A stretch of DNA of 64,000 nucleotides, from positions 1-64,000 of the forward strand of contig JAWXCI010000051.1 of the NCBI GenBank assembly GCA_034408895.1, read 5' to 3'. This DNA comes from UBA4660 sp034408895. Lineage in GTDB: Bacteria; Bacteroidota; Bacteroidia; Flavobacteriales_D; Sanyastnellaceae. The position numbers were made by a program, and so were the translations under genes. Under the pieces are notes generated by a model. That model saw only the letters and a program-made list of their open reading frames with translations. It did not search any database and was not told the DNA's origin. Shown piece after piece: positions 35,453 through 44,612 of the stretch; positions within the stretch are counted from its first letter, which is position 1; every line of letters begins with the position of its first letter.

Positions 35453-38437
35453 TCATTCCTTCACCACTCTTTTGGTCACCGCATTTCCATCCACCATAAA
35501 CCGGATGGAATACACTCCGTGAGCCATAGCTGAAATGTCAATCACCTCGGTATGTGAGCCAGCAATAGAATGGAGGTCTGCTGAAAGAATTTCTTCACCC
35601 CATACGTTGTATACCACATAACTTGCATCTACCGATGACCCGAAATCAAAAGTGACCGCAACCATTCCATCAGTAGGATTAGGAAACACATCAATGAATT
35701 GTGAAAGGGCATCCAGTTCATTCACGCCCGTTGTGCAGGAGCAATCATCAATAGTTGCCGCGGGATTGAAGTTGCTAGAAGCATCATTAGTACATCCGAA
35801 AATTTCTCCGTAAATCAGTTTGTCGCATTGCACCTGTTCACCTGTTGGAGCGCTTGCCACGTATTGAACAACATCGCCAAGAGGAGTACCGAGTTGCAGA
35901 TTCAATTCAAATGAAAAATCTCCATCCGTGGTAATCTGTGCAATCAAAACTTTGTTTTCGGCAGTAGGACCTTGCACACCTTCGAGTACCGACCATGCAC
36001 CGTTGTTGGATGTAAACACAGGGCCGTTGTTTTCATTGTCGAACATGGTGAGGTCGAGCCCCACAGCAGTTACCTGCGGAACGGGTCCCAACACCAAACC
36101 ATCCGCTTCGGTGAGCAACGGATCTACCAGGCAATGATCATTGATGAGCAATCCTGCAGCAATGCCTTCACTTCCTCCATCGTTGTTAGCACCACCTACA
36201 ATAGAACCATCGGTGTCTTCAGATTTCAAAACAGCGAACGCTATATCGGAAGCAGCGCCCATAGCCACCCATGAATCAAGTGCAAGTGTGTTTTCATCCA
36301 GTCGGTCGTGCGGAATTGCATCACCGGTTGCCACACCTCTGTCGTTCTGGTTGTAGAAATAAGTGGTAGTTTCGAAACGCAATTCGTGTTCAGCATTTCC
36401 AAACACGGCCTGCAATTCATAACCTTCCACCAGGTCCGCATAAATGCGATAGGTATAAGAATCGAGAGCTAAATCGGAACCGCCATCTTCATCTTCAGTA
36501 TCTGTTGCGTCACACACATAATAAATCTCCACAATCACATCTTCGAGTCCGCCTGTTTCATCGCAACCTACACCGGTGAAGTATTCGCACGAGCCATCAT
36601 CATCGGTTGCCAGCGGGTCGTAGTTAAGCGCATCGGGGTCAGTGCAACCCGGAATTTCTTCTGCATTGCAAATGCCATCGCTATCATCATCCACCAGTTC
36701 AAGACCATCGTTGTTTGTATTGCAGGCCCAACAATCAGCTACCGGTTCAATGCATGAGCCATCATCGTTCAGCGCATTCTCATCATAGTTGCAGGCTGTA
36801 GAACTTGTACATCCGAGGCTTTCTTCGGCATCGCAAACTCCATCGTTGTCGGTGTCAATAATTACAAGACCATCGTTGTTGCCATTGCAAGCCCAGCAGT
36901 TTTCAATGGGTTCAATACAAGAATCATCATCGTCAGTTGTCAATGGATCGTAGTTGCAGGCGGATGAACTTGTGCAACCGGAAATTTCGTTGGCATTGCA
37001 AACACCGTCACTGTCATCATCCACCAATAAAAGTCCGTCATTGGTGTCGTTGCATTCCTGGCAATTGAAGACAGGTATTATGCAATCCCCGTTTTCTTCT
37101 GTGGCTGCGGGGTCATAGTTGCAAGCCATGTCGCTGGTGCATCCGAAAATTTCTTCGGCATTGCATACACCGTCACCATCGGTGTCAATAATTTCCAGGC
37201 CATTGTTGGTGTCGTTGCATTGTGAACATCCGGTTTGGGGTTCAATGCAGGTGCCGTCATCACCCGTTGCAGCTGCATCGTAGTTGCACGCAGTAGCACT
37301 TGTGCATCCTGGATTTTCTTGTGCATCGCAGGTGCCGTCACCATCTGTATCAATGATTACCAAACCATCATTGTTGGCATTGCAGGCTAAACAGTTCGGG
37401 ATGGGTTCTATGCAAGTAGCATCATCATCTGTTGCATCGGGATTATAATTGCAGGCGGTGGCTAAAGTGCATCCTAAAACTTCTTCTGCATCGCAAATGC
37501 CATCGTTGTCTTCATCAATTATATCAAGACCATCGTTGTTTGCATTGCAGGCCTGGCAAGCTGCTATTGGCTCAATGCAAGTTCCGTCATCTTCAGTTGC
37601 TGTTGCATCATAATTACAAGCGGACAGGCTGGTGCAACCAAGGCCGCTGCTAACGACAGGGAAGCAAAGAGCCTCGAAGAATTGTTCATCACCCACAGGG
37701 TTACTCGATACATATTGTTCTACATCGCCATCGGGAGTTCCCAATTGAATGTTCAGGCAGAAAGTTAAATCACCATCAGTAGTTATCTGTGCAACGAGAA
37801 CTCTGTTATCAGCAGTTGGCCCCTGCACACCTGCAAGCACCGACCATGCACCGTTGTTCGAAGAAAAAACAAGTGGTGAATTCATCATATCGAACATGGA
37901 CAAATTCAAACCCACCACTGTGACGGATGGAACGGTTCCGGTCATCAATCCATCGGCAACTTCAAGGGGAATTCCGGCAAGAGGATCTTCGTTATTGAGC
38001 AAACCATCATTGTTATAAACCCCACCTACAATTGAACCATCGGGATCATCCGCTTTCAGAATTCCGAGCCGCAGTGTTGTTGCTCCGCTCATCGCTAGCC
38101 ACGAATCCACCGCCACAGTATTATCATCAATGAAGCTGTGACCAATGCCACCGCCCAGCGTTTCACCGCGGTCTTCATTGTTGAAGAAGAATGTTGAAGT
38201 TTCAATCCTCACTTCATGATTCTCATTTCCATATACCGCCTGCAATTCGTAGTCAGGCGCCATGTCCACATAAATACGGTAGGTTGTTGAACCCTCATTC
38301 AGGGTGCCTCCATCATTGGGCACCGCATCGTTGGCGTCAGAGATGTAATACGTTTCTACAATGATGTTTTCGAGACCTTGCGAAATTGAAAACATGGGAG
38401 CGAGTGAGACAAGGGCGGAAATAAAAAATTTGTTCAT
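35453..38437 (-). CDS. Secreted protein: two copies of an unrecognised domain around Cys/Asp-rich repeats, T9SS tail
   Basis: A 994-residue surface protein, third paralogue of the cluster. After the signal peptide (MNKFFISALVSLAPMFSISQ) comes a first copy of the domain shared by the cluster (about 20-265). It is recognised by ENIIVETYYISDANDA, NTVAVDSWLAMSGATTLRLG, GVQGPTADNRVLVAQITTDG and LGTPDGDVEQYV. Six 55-residue repeats and one half repeat follow (267-617). Then comes a second, more divergent domain copy (about 625-885, EDVIVEIYYVCDATD, GVQGPTAENKVLIAQITTDG), one more GCTNDASSNFNPAATIDDCS unit, and a T9SS type A domain (VFPNPTDGMVAVTF ... GVYSIRFMVDG...RVVKE). I know no function for the domain. 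It lies 125 bp downstream of its paralogue, with a hairpin between, and is followed by the operon's terminator. The start is ATG 38437; a TTG precedes it. Confidence 0.85.
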   Translation of the reverse strand: MNKFFISALVSLAPMFSISQGLENIIVETYYISDANDAVPNDGGTLNEGSTTYRIYVDMAPDYELQAVYGNENHEVRIETSTFFFNNEDRGETLGGGIGHSFIDDNTVAVDSWLAMSGATTLRLGILKADDPDGSIVGGVYNNDGLLNNEDPLAGIPLEVADGLMTGTVPSVTVVGLNLSMFDMMNSPLVFSSNNGAWSVLAGVQGPTADNRVLVAQITTDGDLTFCLNIQLGTPDGDVEQYVSSNPVGDEQFFEALCFPVVSSGLGCTSLSACNYDATATEDDGTCIEPIAACQACNANNDGLDIIDEDNDGICDAEEVLGCTLATACNYNPDATDDDATCIEPIPNCLACNANNDGLVIIDTDGDGTCDAQENPGCTSATACNYDAAATGDDGTCIEPQTGCSQCNDTNNGLEIIDTDGDGVCNAEEIFGCTSDMACNYDPAATEENGDCIIPVFNCQECNDTNDGLLLVDDDSDGVCNANEISGCTSSSACNYDPLTTDDDDSCIEPIENCWACNGNNDGLVIIDTDNDGVCDAEESLGCTSSTACNYDENALNDDGSCIEPVADCWACNTNNDGLELVDDDSDGICNAEEIPGCTDPDALNYDPLATDDDGSCEYFTGVGCDETGGLEDVIVEIYYVCDATDTEDEDGGSDLALDSYTYRIYADLVEGYELQAVFGNAEHELRFETTTYFYNQNDRGVATGDAIPHDRLDENTLALDSWVAMGAASDIAFAVLKSEDTDGSIVGGANNDGGSEGIAAGLLINDHCLVDPLLTEADGLVLGPVPQVTAVGLDLTMFDNENNGPVFTSNNGAWSVLEGVQGPTAENKVLIAQITTDGDFSFELNLQLGTPLGDVVQYVASAPTGEQVQCDKLIYGEIFGCTNDASSNFNPAATIDDCSCTTGVNELDALSQFIDVFPNPTDGMVAVTFDFGSSVDASYVVYNVWGEEILSADLHSIAGSHTEVIDISAMAHGVYSIRFMVDGNAVTKRVVKE
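36587..37639 (-). repeat. Six 165-bp tandem repeats plus a half repeat encoding 55-aa Cys/Asp units
   Basis: Each unit reads GCTxxxACNYDxxATxDDGxC, then IEPxxxCxxCNxxNDGLxxxD and xDxDGxCxAEE. Six complete units occupy 36650-37639 and a half unit follows to 36587. The second part of each unit (D-x-D-x-D-G-x-C) resembles a thrombospondin type 3 or EF-hand calcium loop. The conserved cysteines suggest a disulfide-linked, calcium-stiffened stalk. Confidence 0.85.
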
Positions 38438-38490
38438 CAATTATTTGTGTTTTGAATTTGGTTGTTTGAATAAAATGCGTTTTCATTATT

Positions 38491-38533
38491 CACCCCTAAG
38501 GAGTCAAGCACGTTGCATGACCTCTTAGGGGTG
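38491..38533. terminator. Hairpin between the second and third paralogues
   Basis: CACCCCTAAGGAGTCA and TGACCTCTTAGGGGTG form a 16-bp stem with a 2-nt internal mismatch around an 11-nt loop. It lies 33 bp after the stop of the 38566-39843 gene on the minus strand. It lacks a strong U-run, so partial termination or mRNA stabilisation is as likely as full termination. Confidence 0.55.
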
Positions 38534-38565
38534 CTAACTATTTTCTTAGACCAGGATGTGAATCA

Positions 38566-39843
38566 TCATGGGCAAACGTTTCCGAATGTTGACATGAATA
38601 TCAAAAGGTCGCTGGTGTTTACTGCTCCGTTGTTGTCCATATCAAATAAACCACAGCCACTTGTGCAGCCGAAGTTGGACATGAACACCAGCAGGTCTGA
38701 GGTGTTTACGGTTCCGTTTCCGTCAAAGTCACCGAGGCAGTAATACGTGCATGAACCATCATCGCATCCTGCCAGTGGGTCGTAATTAGTTGCAGCCGGA
38801 TCGTTGCAACCGGGATAAGTGCATGAGCCATCATCGCAACCTGCACCATCTGCATAGTTGCATGCAGTATCATCAGCGCAACCGGGATAGGTGCATGAGC
38901 CGTCATCGCAACCAGAACCATCCACATAGTTGCAGGCAGTATCATCAGTGCAACCGGGATAGGTGCATGATCCATCATCTTCTGTCGCATCGGGGTTGTA
39001 GTTGCAAGCGGTGTTGTCCGTACAGCCTGATATTGCGAGCATGGGATAACAAAGTGCCTGGAAGTATTGTTCAGCACCCACGGGATTGCTGGAAACGTAT
39101 TGTTCAACACCGCCACCCGGTGTTCCGAGTTGGATGTTGAGGCAAAAAGAAAATTCACCATCCGTAGTGATTTGTGCAACCAATACACGATTGTCGGCAG
39201 TGGGGCCTTGCACACCTTCGAGTACTGACCATGCACCACCATTTGAAGTAAAAAGCGGACCTGCATTCACATTGTCGAACACTGATAAATCCAAACCTAC
39301 TATTGTAACTATGGGGCCAACTCCTGGAATCAACCCGTCTGAAGTAGTAAGCGGAATTCCGGCAAGAGGATTGTTGTTCACCAAAAGTCCACCCGCAATT
39401 CCGGCACTTCCTCCATCATTATTTGCACCGCCAACGAGCGAACCACCGGCATCATCAGTTTTCAACACTCCAAGACGAAGTGTAGTGGCACCACTCATGG
39501 CCACCCAGGAGTCTAGTGCAACGGTGTTTTCATCAATTCGGTTGTCGGGAATTTCCTTACCTGTTTTTTCACCCCGATCCACATTATTAAAGAAGAGTGT
39601 GGAAGTCTCGATGCGCAATTCGTGGTTTCCGTTTCCATATACCGCCTGTAGTTCATAGCCGGAAAGCATGTCCACAAAAATTCTGTACGTGGTAGAACCT
39701 GCAGGCAGCGAACCACCATCGGTATCAGTAGCATCGTTGGCATCGGAGATGTAATAAGTCTCAACGATAATGTTTTCGAGGCCCTGTGATCGGGTGAAAG
39801 CAACTGTCAGGACAAGGGAAAAGCAAAGTAGGATTTTTTTCAT
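38566..39843 (-). CDS. Secreted paralogue with Cys-rich repeats and dockerin-like tail, no T9SS domain
   Basis: A 425-residue exported protein, second paralogue of the cluster. After the signal peptide (MKKILLCFSLVLTVAFTRSQ), residues 21-268 are the shared unrecognised domain (ENIIVETYYISDANDA, NTVALDSWVAMSGATTLRLG, VGGANNDGGSAGIAGGLL, GVQGPTADNRVLVAQITTDG). Residues 273-368 are four 24-residue repeats of GCTDDTACNY...CDDGSCTYP. The last 57 residues hold two dockerin/EF-hand-like helices (DFDGNGTVNTSDLLVFMSNF, then DMDNNGAVNTSDLLIFMSTF) and end in GNVCP. That ending replaces the T9SS domain seen in the two neighbours and nearly matches the end of the chitinase at 26699. How it is retained at the surface is unknown. 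It lies 136 bp after the first paralogue. Confidence 0.85.
   Translation of the reverse strand: MKKILLCFSLVLTVAFTRSQGLENIIVETYYISDANDATDTDGGSLPAGSTTYRIFVDMLSGYELQAVYGNGNHELRIETSTLFFNNVDRGEKTGKEIPDNRIDENTVALDSWVAMSGATTLRLGVLKTDDAGGSLVGGANNDGGSAGIAGGLLVNNNPLAGIPLTTSDGLIPGVGPIVTIVGLDLSVFDNVNAGPLFTSNGGAWSVLEGVQGPTADNRVLVAQITTDGEFSFCLNIQLGTPGGGVEQYVSSNPVGAEQYFQALCYPMLAISGCTDNTACNYNPDATEDDGSCTYPGCTDDTACNYVDGSGCDDGSCTYPGCADDTACNYADGAGCDDGSCTYPGCNDPAATNYDPLAGCDDGSCTYYCLGDFDGNGTVNTSDLLVFMSNFGCTSGCGLFDMDNNGAVNTSDLLIFMSTFGNVCP
38740..39027 (-). repeat. Four 72-bp tandem repeats encoding 24-aa GCTDxTACNY units
   Basis: Each unit reads GCxDxTACNYxxxxxxDDGSC plus TYP; units 2 and 3 are nearly identical. 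The same unit occurs twice in the chitinase (from 26941 downward) and forms the first part of the 55-aa repeats in the third paralogue. Confidence 0.85.
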
Positions 39844-39979
39844 TCTGGTTAATTTGAGAGTGCAAGGCTAGATGCTCACCTTTTCCCAAATTCATCCTGT
39901 AGATTAAATAAACGTTAGTCCTGCTCGCTCTGTGTTACCTGCAAATTATCAAGACGATCATCGCAAGGTCAGATGTGAT

Positions 39980-41314
39980 TTAGTTCTTCACCACAAACTT
40001 CCTTTCTGAAATTTGATCGCCACTTAGTTGAAGAAGAAAAATGCCTTTTGCTAGATGGGCGGTATTCAGTTTCACCAATTGATTTTCCGAAGTCGTTTCC
40101 ACGTTTTCCTGATGAACGATTCTTCCCAGAGCATCAACGATCAAAACGGAAACTGATTGATGTGCCTTATCCCCGAATTGAATACTGAGTTGATCATTGA
40201 AAGGATTGGGATAGAAAATGAAATCAACATCAGTGGCCGATAAATTTTCAAGCCCGACAAATCCCGGACAAATCAAATCGGGATCGAGGTTTATGCAGTT
40301 GTCTGGAAGAATGCAACACAATTCCTGCACGTTGAAATTCACATCGGGATCGTAATTGCATGCAAGCGTGTCCGAACAACCTAATACGATTAAAGTCTGG
40401 CAAGAACCATCACTGCAACTCACAGCGGGATCATATTCAAGATAGAGCGGATCGTTGCATCCGCAGGTGGGAGGGTATTTGAGGAATGCACTTACGTTTT
40501 CATCTTCAAGAAGTATAGAATCATTGGCCACATATTTTATGATGTCACCGTTTGGGTTCATAACTGTCACGTTGAATTCAAAAGTGAGTTCTCCGATGGT
40601 TGTGAGTTGAGCGATAAGAATTTTGTTATCGGATGTTGGTCCCTGCACACCTTCCGGCACAAGCATCGTCACACTATCGCTTTCGTAAATCGAAGAAAGT
40701 GTTTCATCATTGAAAACTGATTCAGGATTATCGCCTGCCACAACCAAATCAAGAATTGATGAATCCATCCATGCAATCAATCCATCTTTTTCAATGAGTG
40801 GAATTCCTGCCAGAACATCATTGTTCACAAGCAAGCCACCAGCTACTTCATTGCTTCCTCCAGTGTTGTTCATCCCACCTACAATTGAACTGTCTGGGTC
40901 TTCCGTTTTTAGAATTCCGGAGTGTTCATCCGAGGCTGCACCGAATGACAACCATGAATCAAGAGCTACGGTGTTTTTATTAAGATGATTCGCGCCAATA
41001 TCAAAACCGAAAACTTCCCCGCGGTCTGTATTGTTAAAGAAAGGAGCGGTACTATTGATTAACAAAACATGGTTGGTATCACCATAAATTGAAATGAGTT
41101 TTGCTCCTTCAACCAGATCCAAAAACACACGATAGGTCACCGAACCTGCTGGCAGCGATCCTCCTGGATCATCTCCATCAATATCAGCTGCATCATTTCC
41201 ATCCGTGATGTAATAAGTTTCTACCATTACATTCTCGATGTCGCCCTGGGCAATAAGTATTGATGCGGAGGAAATAAGAATTGCAAGTGTTGAAAAAATG
41301 ATTTTCATTTTCAT
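39980..41314 (-). CDS. Secreted paralogue with the cluster domain and a T9SS sorting domain
   Basis: A 444-residue surface protein, first of the three paralogues. After the signal peptide (MKMKIIFSTLAILISSASIL...AQ), residues 24-285 are the most divergent copy of the cluster domain (ENVMVETYYITDGNDA, NTVALDSWLSFGAASD, EGVQGPTSDNKILIAQLTTI, NPNGDIIKYVAND). Two degenerate Cys-rich units follow (CGCNDPLYLEYDPAVSCSDG and GCSDTLACNYDPDVNF). The T9SS type A domain is at about 365-444 (IFYPNPFNDQLSIQF ... AKGIFLLQLSGDQ...KFVVKN). It starts 26 bp after the stop of the TonB-dependent receptor, so the two are almost certainly co-transcribed and may act on the same ligand. The domain's function is not known to me. 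Confidence 0.85.
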   Translation of the reverse strand: MKMKIIFSTLAILISSASILIAQGDIENVMVETYYITDGNDAADIDGDDPGGSLPAGSVTYRVFLDLVEGAKLISIYGDTNHVLLINSTAPFFNNTDRGEVFGFDIGANHLNKNTVALDSWLSFGAASDEHSGILKTEDPDSSIVGGMNNTGGSNEVAGGLLVNNDVLAGIPLIEKDGLIAWMDSSILDLVVAGDNPESVFNDETLSSIYESDSVTMLVPEGVQGPTSDNKILIAQLTTIGELTFEFNVTVMNPNGDIIKYVANDSILLEDENVSAFLKYPPTCGCNDPLYLEYDPAVSCSDGSCQTLIVLGCSDTLACNYDPDVNFNVQELCCILPDNCINLDPDLICPGFVGLENLSATDVDFIFYPNPFNDQLSIQFGDKAHQSVSVLIVDALGRIVHQENVETTSENQLVKLNTAHLAKGIFLLQLSGDQISERKFVVKN

Positions 41315-41340
41315 GGTATGAAAAAATTCGTGTGAAAAGA

Positions 41341-44300
41341 TCAGAGCTTGTAGGAAACGCTGAGCACGTAGTTTGTTCCGTAAGTGTATTTGTCGAAGTC
41401 GAGCAACCAGCCCGCATCGAATTTGTAAGTTCTGCGGATGGGCGCATTGAGGAGATTGCGCACCTGGAAACTGGCGCTGTAATGTTTGCCTATTTTTTTA
41501 GTGATGTTTAGATCCAACAACTGTCGGGGTAATTCGAAAATGTCGGGAGTATCTTCTGCCGCATTGGCCACCACGGCAAGTTTTGGCCCCTGCACATTGT
41601 ACGATACCGAAACGGAAAACTTGGCACTGTCGCCCGTGTAGGAAAGAATTCCATTTACGATATAAGGAGCCTGTCCAAACATTTTCCTGGTTTCGTTAAC
41701 CGGAACAGTGACGGTGGTTTTGGAATCAATAAACGAAACATTTGCCCGCAGATCAACATTGGATGTCAGCTTTTTTCTTCCTTCTAATTCTAATCCGAGT
41801 GCGCTGGATTTATCAGCATTCTGCCAGGTGTAATTATCACCACCGGAAAGTTTCACGAGTTCTATGTGGTTCTCAAAAGTTTTGTAGAACAAACTGAACG
41901 AAAGATTGTCCCCGGTTTGGAAATAGGATTCAATGCGGAAATCATAATTGTTCACATTAGTCATTTCAAGGCTGGGGTTTCCCTGAACGCGTGCGCGCAA
42001 TTCATAATCTTCAAGCGACACCGCGGACAATTCGCGGAAACCAGGCCGTGCCAATGAGCGGAAGTAGTTCAGGCGCACGTTGACCGTGGTTGTGTCGTTG
42101 CCCACCAAATTGTAAATCAGGTTGGCACTTGGTAAAATGTGCAGGGTATCTACCATGCCGGGATTTGCTTTTACTCCACCAATGTTTCTGCGATCAGGAT
42201 CATCAATTGGTAATCCCAGTTCATGGTATTCTTTAATGTCAGCAATGATATTAGTGTGCTCCGCCCGAACTCCGCCAACCATACGAAGTTTACTTCCGAA
42301 ATGATGATCAGCCATAACAAAACCTGCAGTCACTTTACTTATTCCTATATCGCTGTCGAGCAACGAAGAGGCATTGGCATAACTGAGATCGAAAGTGGTG
42401 CGGCCATCAATGGAAAACCTGTCAAGACTAAATAAGTCGCTCAGGCTGGAGGTAATGATGGAACCACCTACGCCTTGCAGCGAATAGATGGCCTGCGAAT
42501 TATCCCGGCTGTTGTATTGATATGCACCACCCAGTTTCAGTTTGGTGGTGTTGGCTTCTTTTTTTCCAATCGGAATCTCGACAACAGCCCTGGAATCAAA
42601 CAACGACTCAAGCATTTCGCGGAAACGCCTGTTGGGAGTAAAGGTGCTCCTGAACTGATAAACACCCGCATCATAGAAATATTGAATGTCTTTAAAGTCC
42701 AGCACATTTCTTTCACCATCAGTGTACGATGCGTTGATATCAGCCTTGATTTTTGATCCGGGGAAAAAATGTTCTGTTTTGAGTTGATACACCAGTTGCT
42801 TTCTTTCCTCATAGTATTGGTCTTCGCCCAATAATGTTTCAGAGGGTCCTGAGTCGCGGTCTTTACCCTGAAATTTTCTAGCCTGGTTGTCCCCGATGAA
42901 GTTGGGCATAAACAATAGCGAAACACTGTTGTTCTTGTTGAGTTGATAAGACAAGTTGGCAAGGCCACTTACACTATTCGTTTCAGAAGCCGATTGCTGG
43001 GAAAGGTTGAGATCATCTGCAATAGGAGATGGTACCTCAGGAGATGCACCAAAATCGGGTGATGCATTGGTTCGTTGTGCTGTTGAGTTTCCATCGTAGT
43101 TCACGTTGGTGGAATGCCTAACACCGATCATAAATCCCAATTTTCTTTTCAGGAAATTTACCTGGTTTCCAATGATGATACTGTTGCCAGAATTGAGAGG
43201 TGCCTTCTTTGTTTGGGTAGCCCAGGAATTGCTGAACTTCTGTCCGATATCCGCTAGCTCGGCATTAAACTTCGGGAAAAAAATGGGCTGGTATTGATCC
43301 TGGTAATTTCCTATGGCCTGGTTCACGGCTGATGAATTATAGAATTGCGCAGGGCCTAGCAAGCCAAGTTCTATCATAGCCAGATTGTAAAATGCGTCTC
43401 CTTCCGTAATGTTTGTATTGGATGTGATGCCGTAAGAGTTGAGATAGCTACCCAGTCCTAATTCCTGGAATTGCATGTAGTAGTCAGGGTTGGTAATGGC
43501 CACAGGAAAATCTTCTTGGCCGGTGGGTACACCATCCGGAATGCCTCGAAAGCCATTATCATAGCCCAACCAATCAGTGGAACTGCCCTGTGATGAAACG
43601 ATATCCCGGAAGGTAGTTTGCGGATTGTAGCCCCATGATGAGTTGAGTTGGATGGTAAGTTGATCCGGAAAGTCAATAGTTTCTACTGAAAGGTAAGCAC
43701 CGCTCCAGTCACCCGGCAACTCGGGACTTGCGGATTTGGTGATGATGAGATTGTCAATCAAACCCGTTGGAAAAATGTCCAGCTTTATGTTATTTGTGAA
43801 AGGATCGAGAGTTGGTATTCTGGAACCATTGATAGTGGTCTTTATGTAGCGGTCAGCAAGCCCGCGAACGGTCACATAATTTCCAACAAACGAAACACCT
43901 GTAACTCTTTTAATAGCTGAAGAAACATTTGAGTCACCTGTTTTCTTGATCGTTTCGGCTGATATGTAATCCAGTGTGGTTGCCGATTTCTGTTTCATTT
44001 TCTCCATGTAGTAATCATTGCGCTTGATGGCCTTGGCCTCAACGGTTACTCCTGTAATTACAAAATCCTCGGGCACCAGATCGAAATTCACAATTACTAC
44101 TTCACCGCCTGTTGGGTTCACTGTTATTTCCTGCGGCATGTAACCAAGGTAATTCAGCACCAAAATCTGTGGAGATGCGTCCGGAATTTTTATTGAATAG
44201 TCACCATCAATATCAGTGTAAGCACCCAACGAAGTGTTGTCTTTAACAACAACGGCTGCACCCGGAATGGTTTCACCCAGGTTGTTGGTCACTTTGCCCC

Positions 44301-44370
44301 GAACTGTACCCTGCGACATGGCCACAGATGCGGTGAAAACAAAGAATAATGCAGGTAGTAGAGTCTTCAT
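41341..44370 (-). CDS. TonB-dependent outer-membrane receptor with carboxypeptidase-regulatory-like N-terminus
   Basis: A 1009-residue receptor for energy-dependent uptake of an unknown ligand across the outer membrane. The signal peptide (MKTLLPALFFVFTASVAMSQ) is followed by the CarboxypepD-reg-like beta domain (GTVRGKVTNNLGETIPGAAV to IVNFDLVPEDF, about 21-105). The plug comes next (KSATTLDYISAETIKKTGDS, then VTGVSFVGNYVTVRGLADRY, about 130-235) and then a long 22-strand barrel ending YGTNYVLSVSYKL. No SusD-like lipoprotein is adjacent, so this is not a standard polysaccharide-utilisation pair. Instead three T9SS-type paralogues follow on the same strand, the first after 26 bp. It is the first gene of the probable operon; its promoter must lie in 44371-44612, shared with a divergent gene. 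Confidence 0.92.
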   Translation of the reverse strand: MKTLLPALFFVFTASVAMSQGTVRGKVTNNLGETIPGAAVVVKDNTSLGAYTDIDGDYSIKIPDASPQILVLNYLGYMPQEITVNPTGGEVVIVNFDLVPEDFVITGVTVEAKAIKRNDYYMEKMKQKSATTLDYISAETIKKTGDSNVSSAIKRVTGVSFVGNYVTVRGLADRYIKTTINGSRIPTLDPFTNNIKLDIFPTGLIDNLIITKSASPELPGDWSGAYLSVETIDFPDQLTIQLNSSWGYNPQTTFRDIVSSQGSSTDWLGYDNGFRGIPDGVPTGQEDFPVAITNPDYYMQFQELGLGSYLNSYGITSNTNITEGDAFYNLAMIELGLLGPAQFYNSSAVNQAIGNYQDQYQPIFFPKFNAELADIGQKFSNSWATQTKKAPLNSGNSIIIGNQVNFLKRKLGFMIGVRHSTNVNYDGNSTAQRTNASPDFGASPEVPSPIADDLNLSQQSASETNSVSGLANLSYQLNKNNSVSLLFMPNFIGDNQARKFQGKDRDSGPSETLLGEDQYYEERKQLVYQLKTEHFFPGSKIKADINASYTDGERNVLDFKDIQYFYDAGVYQFRSTFTPNRRFREMLESLFDSRAVVEIPIGKKEANTTKLKLGGAYQYNSRDNSQAIYSLQGVGGSIITSSLSDLFSLDRFSIDGRTTFDLSYANASSLLDSDIGISKVTAGFVMADHHFGSKLRMVGGVRAEHTNIIADIKEYHELGLPIDDPDRRNIGGVKANPGMVDTLHILPSANLIYNLVGNDTTTVNVRLNYFRSLARPGFRELSAVSLEDYELRARVQGNPSLEMTNVNNYDFRIESYFQTGDNLSFSLFYKTFENHIELVKLSGGDNYTWQNADKSSALGLELEGRKKLTSNVDLRANVSFIDSKTTVTVPVNETRKMFGQAPYIVNGILSYTGDSAKFSVSVSYNVQGPKLAVVANAAEDTPDIFELPRQLLDLNITKKIGKHYSASFQVRNLLNAPIRRTYKFDAGWLLDFDKYTYGTNYVLSVSYKL

Positions 44371-44612
44371 TGTATGATGAGTATATGGAGTGCGAAGCTA
44401 TTTTGAAGCTACCTCACATACGGTTATTGAAACATTACGAAATAGAAGTTTGTAGCACAACAATTCATGCTTGCATTACATCTTCGTAACATTAGGTAAA
44501 CGAAAACACAACGTGGATTTTTGAAATCCAGGTGATCCAGATTTCATGACTTACACAATTTGATTGAACAGTATCCGTTTCCCCAATCATAAACCAACAA
44601 ACCGTAAGCAAA

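Noticed and set aside
36587..37639. Regular direct repeats that could suggest a CRISPR array
   Set aside because: The unit is 165 bp, in frame and protein-coding, with no short identical repeat plus unique spacer structure and no cas genes.
41341..44370. TonB receptor as a SusC with a polysaccharide utilisation locus
   Set aside because: No SusD-like gene, no glycoside hydrolase or sugar regulator in the unit; only the unrecognised paralogues follow.
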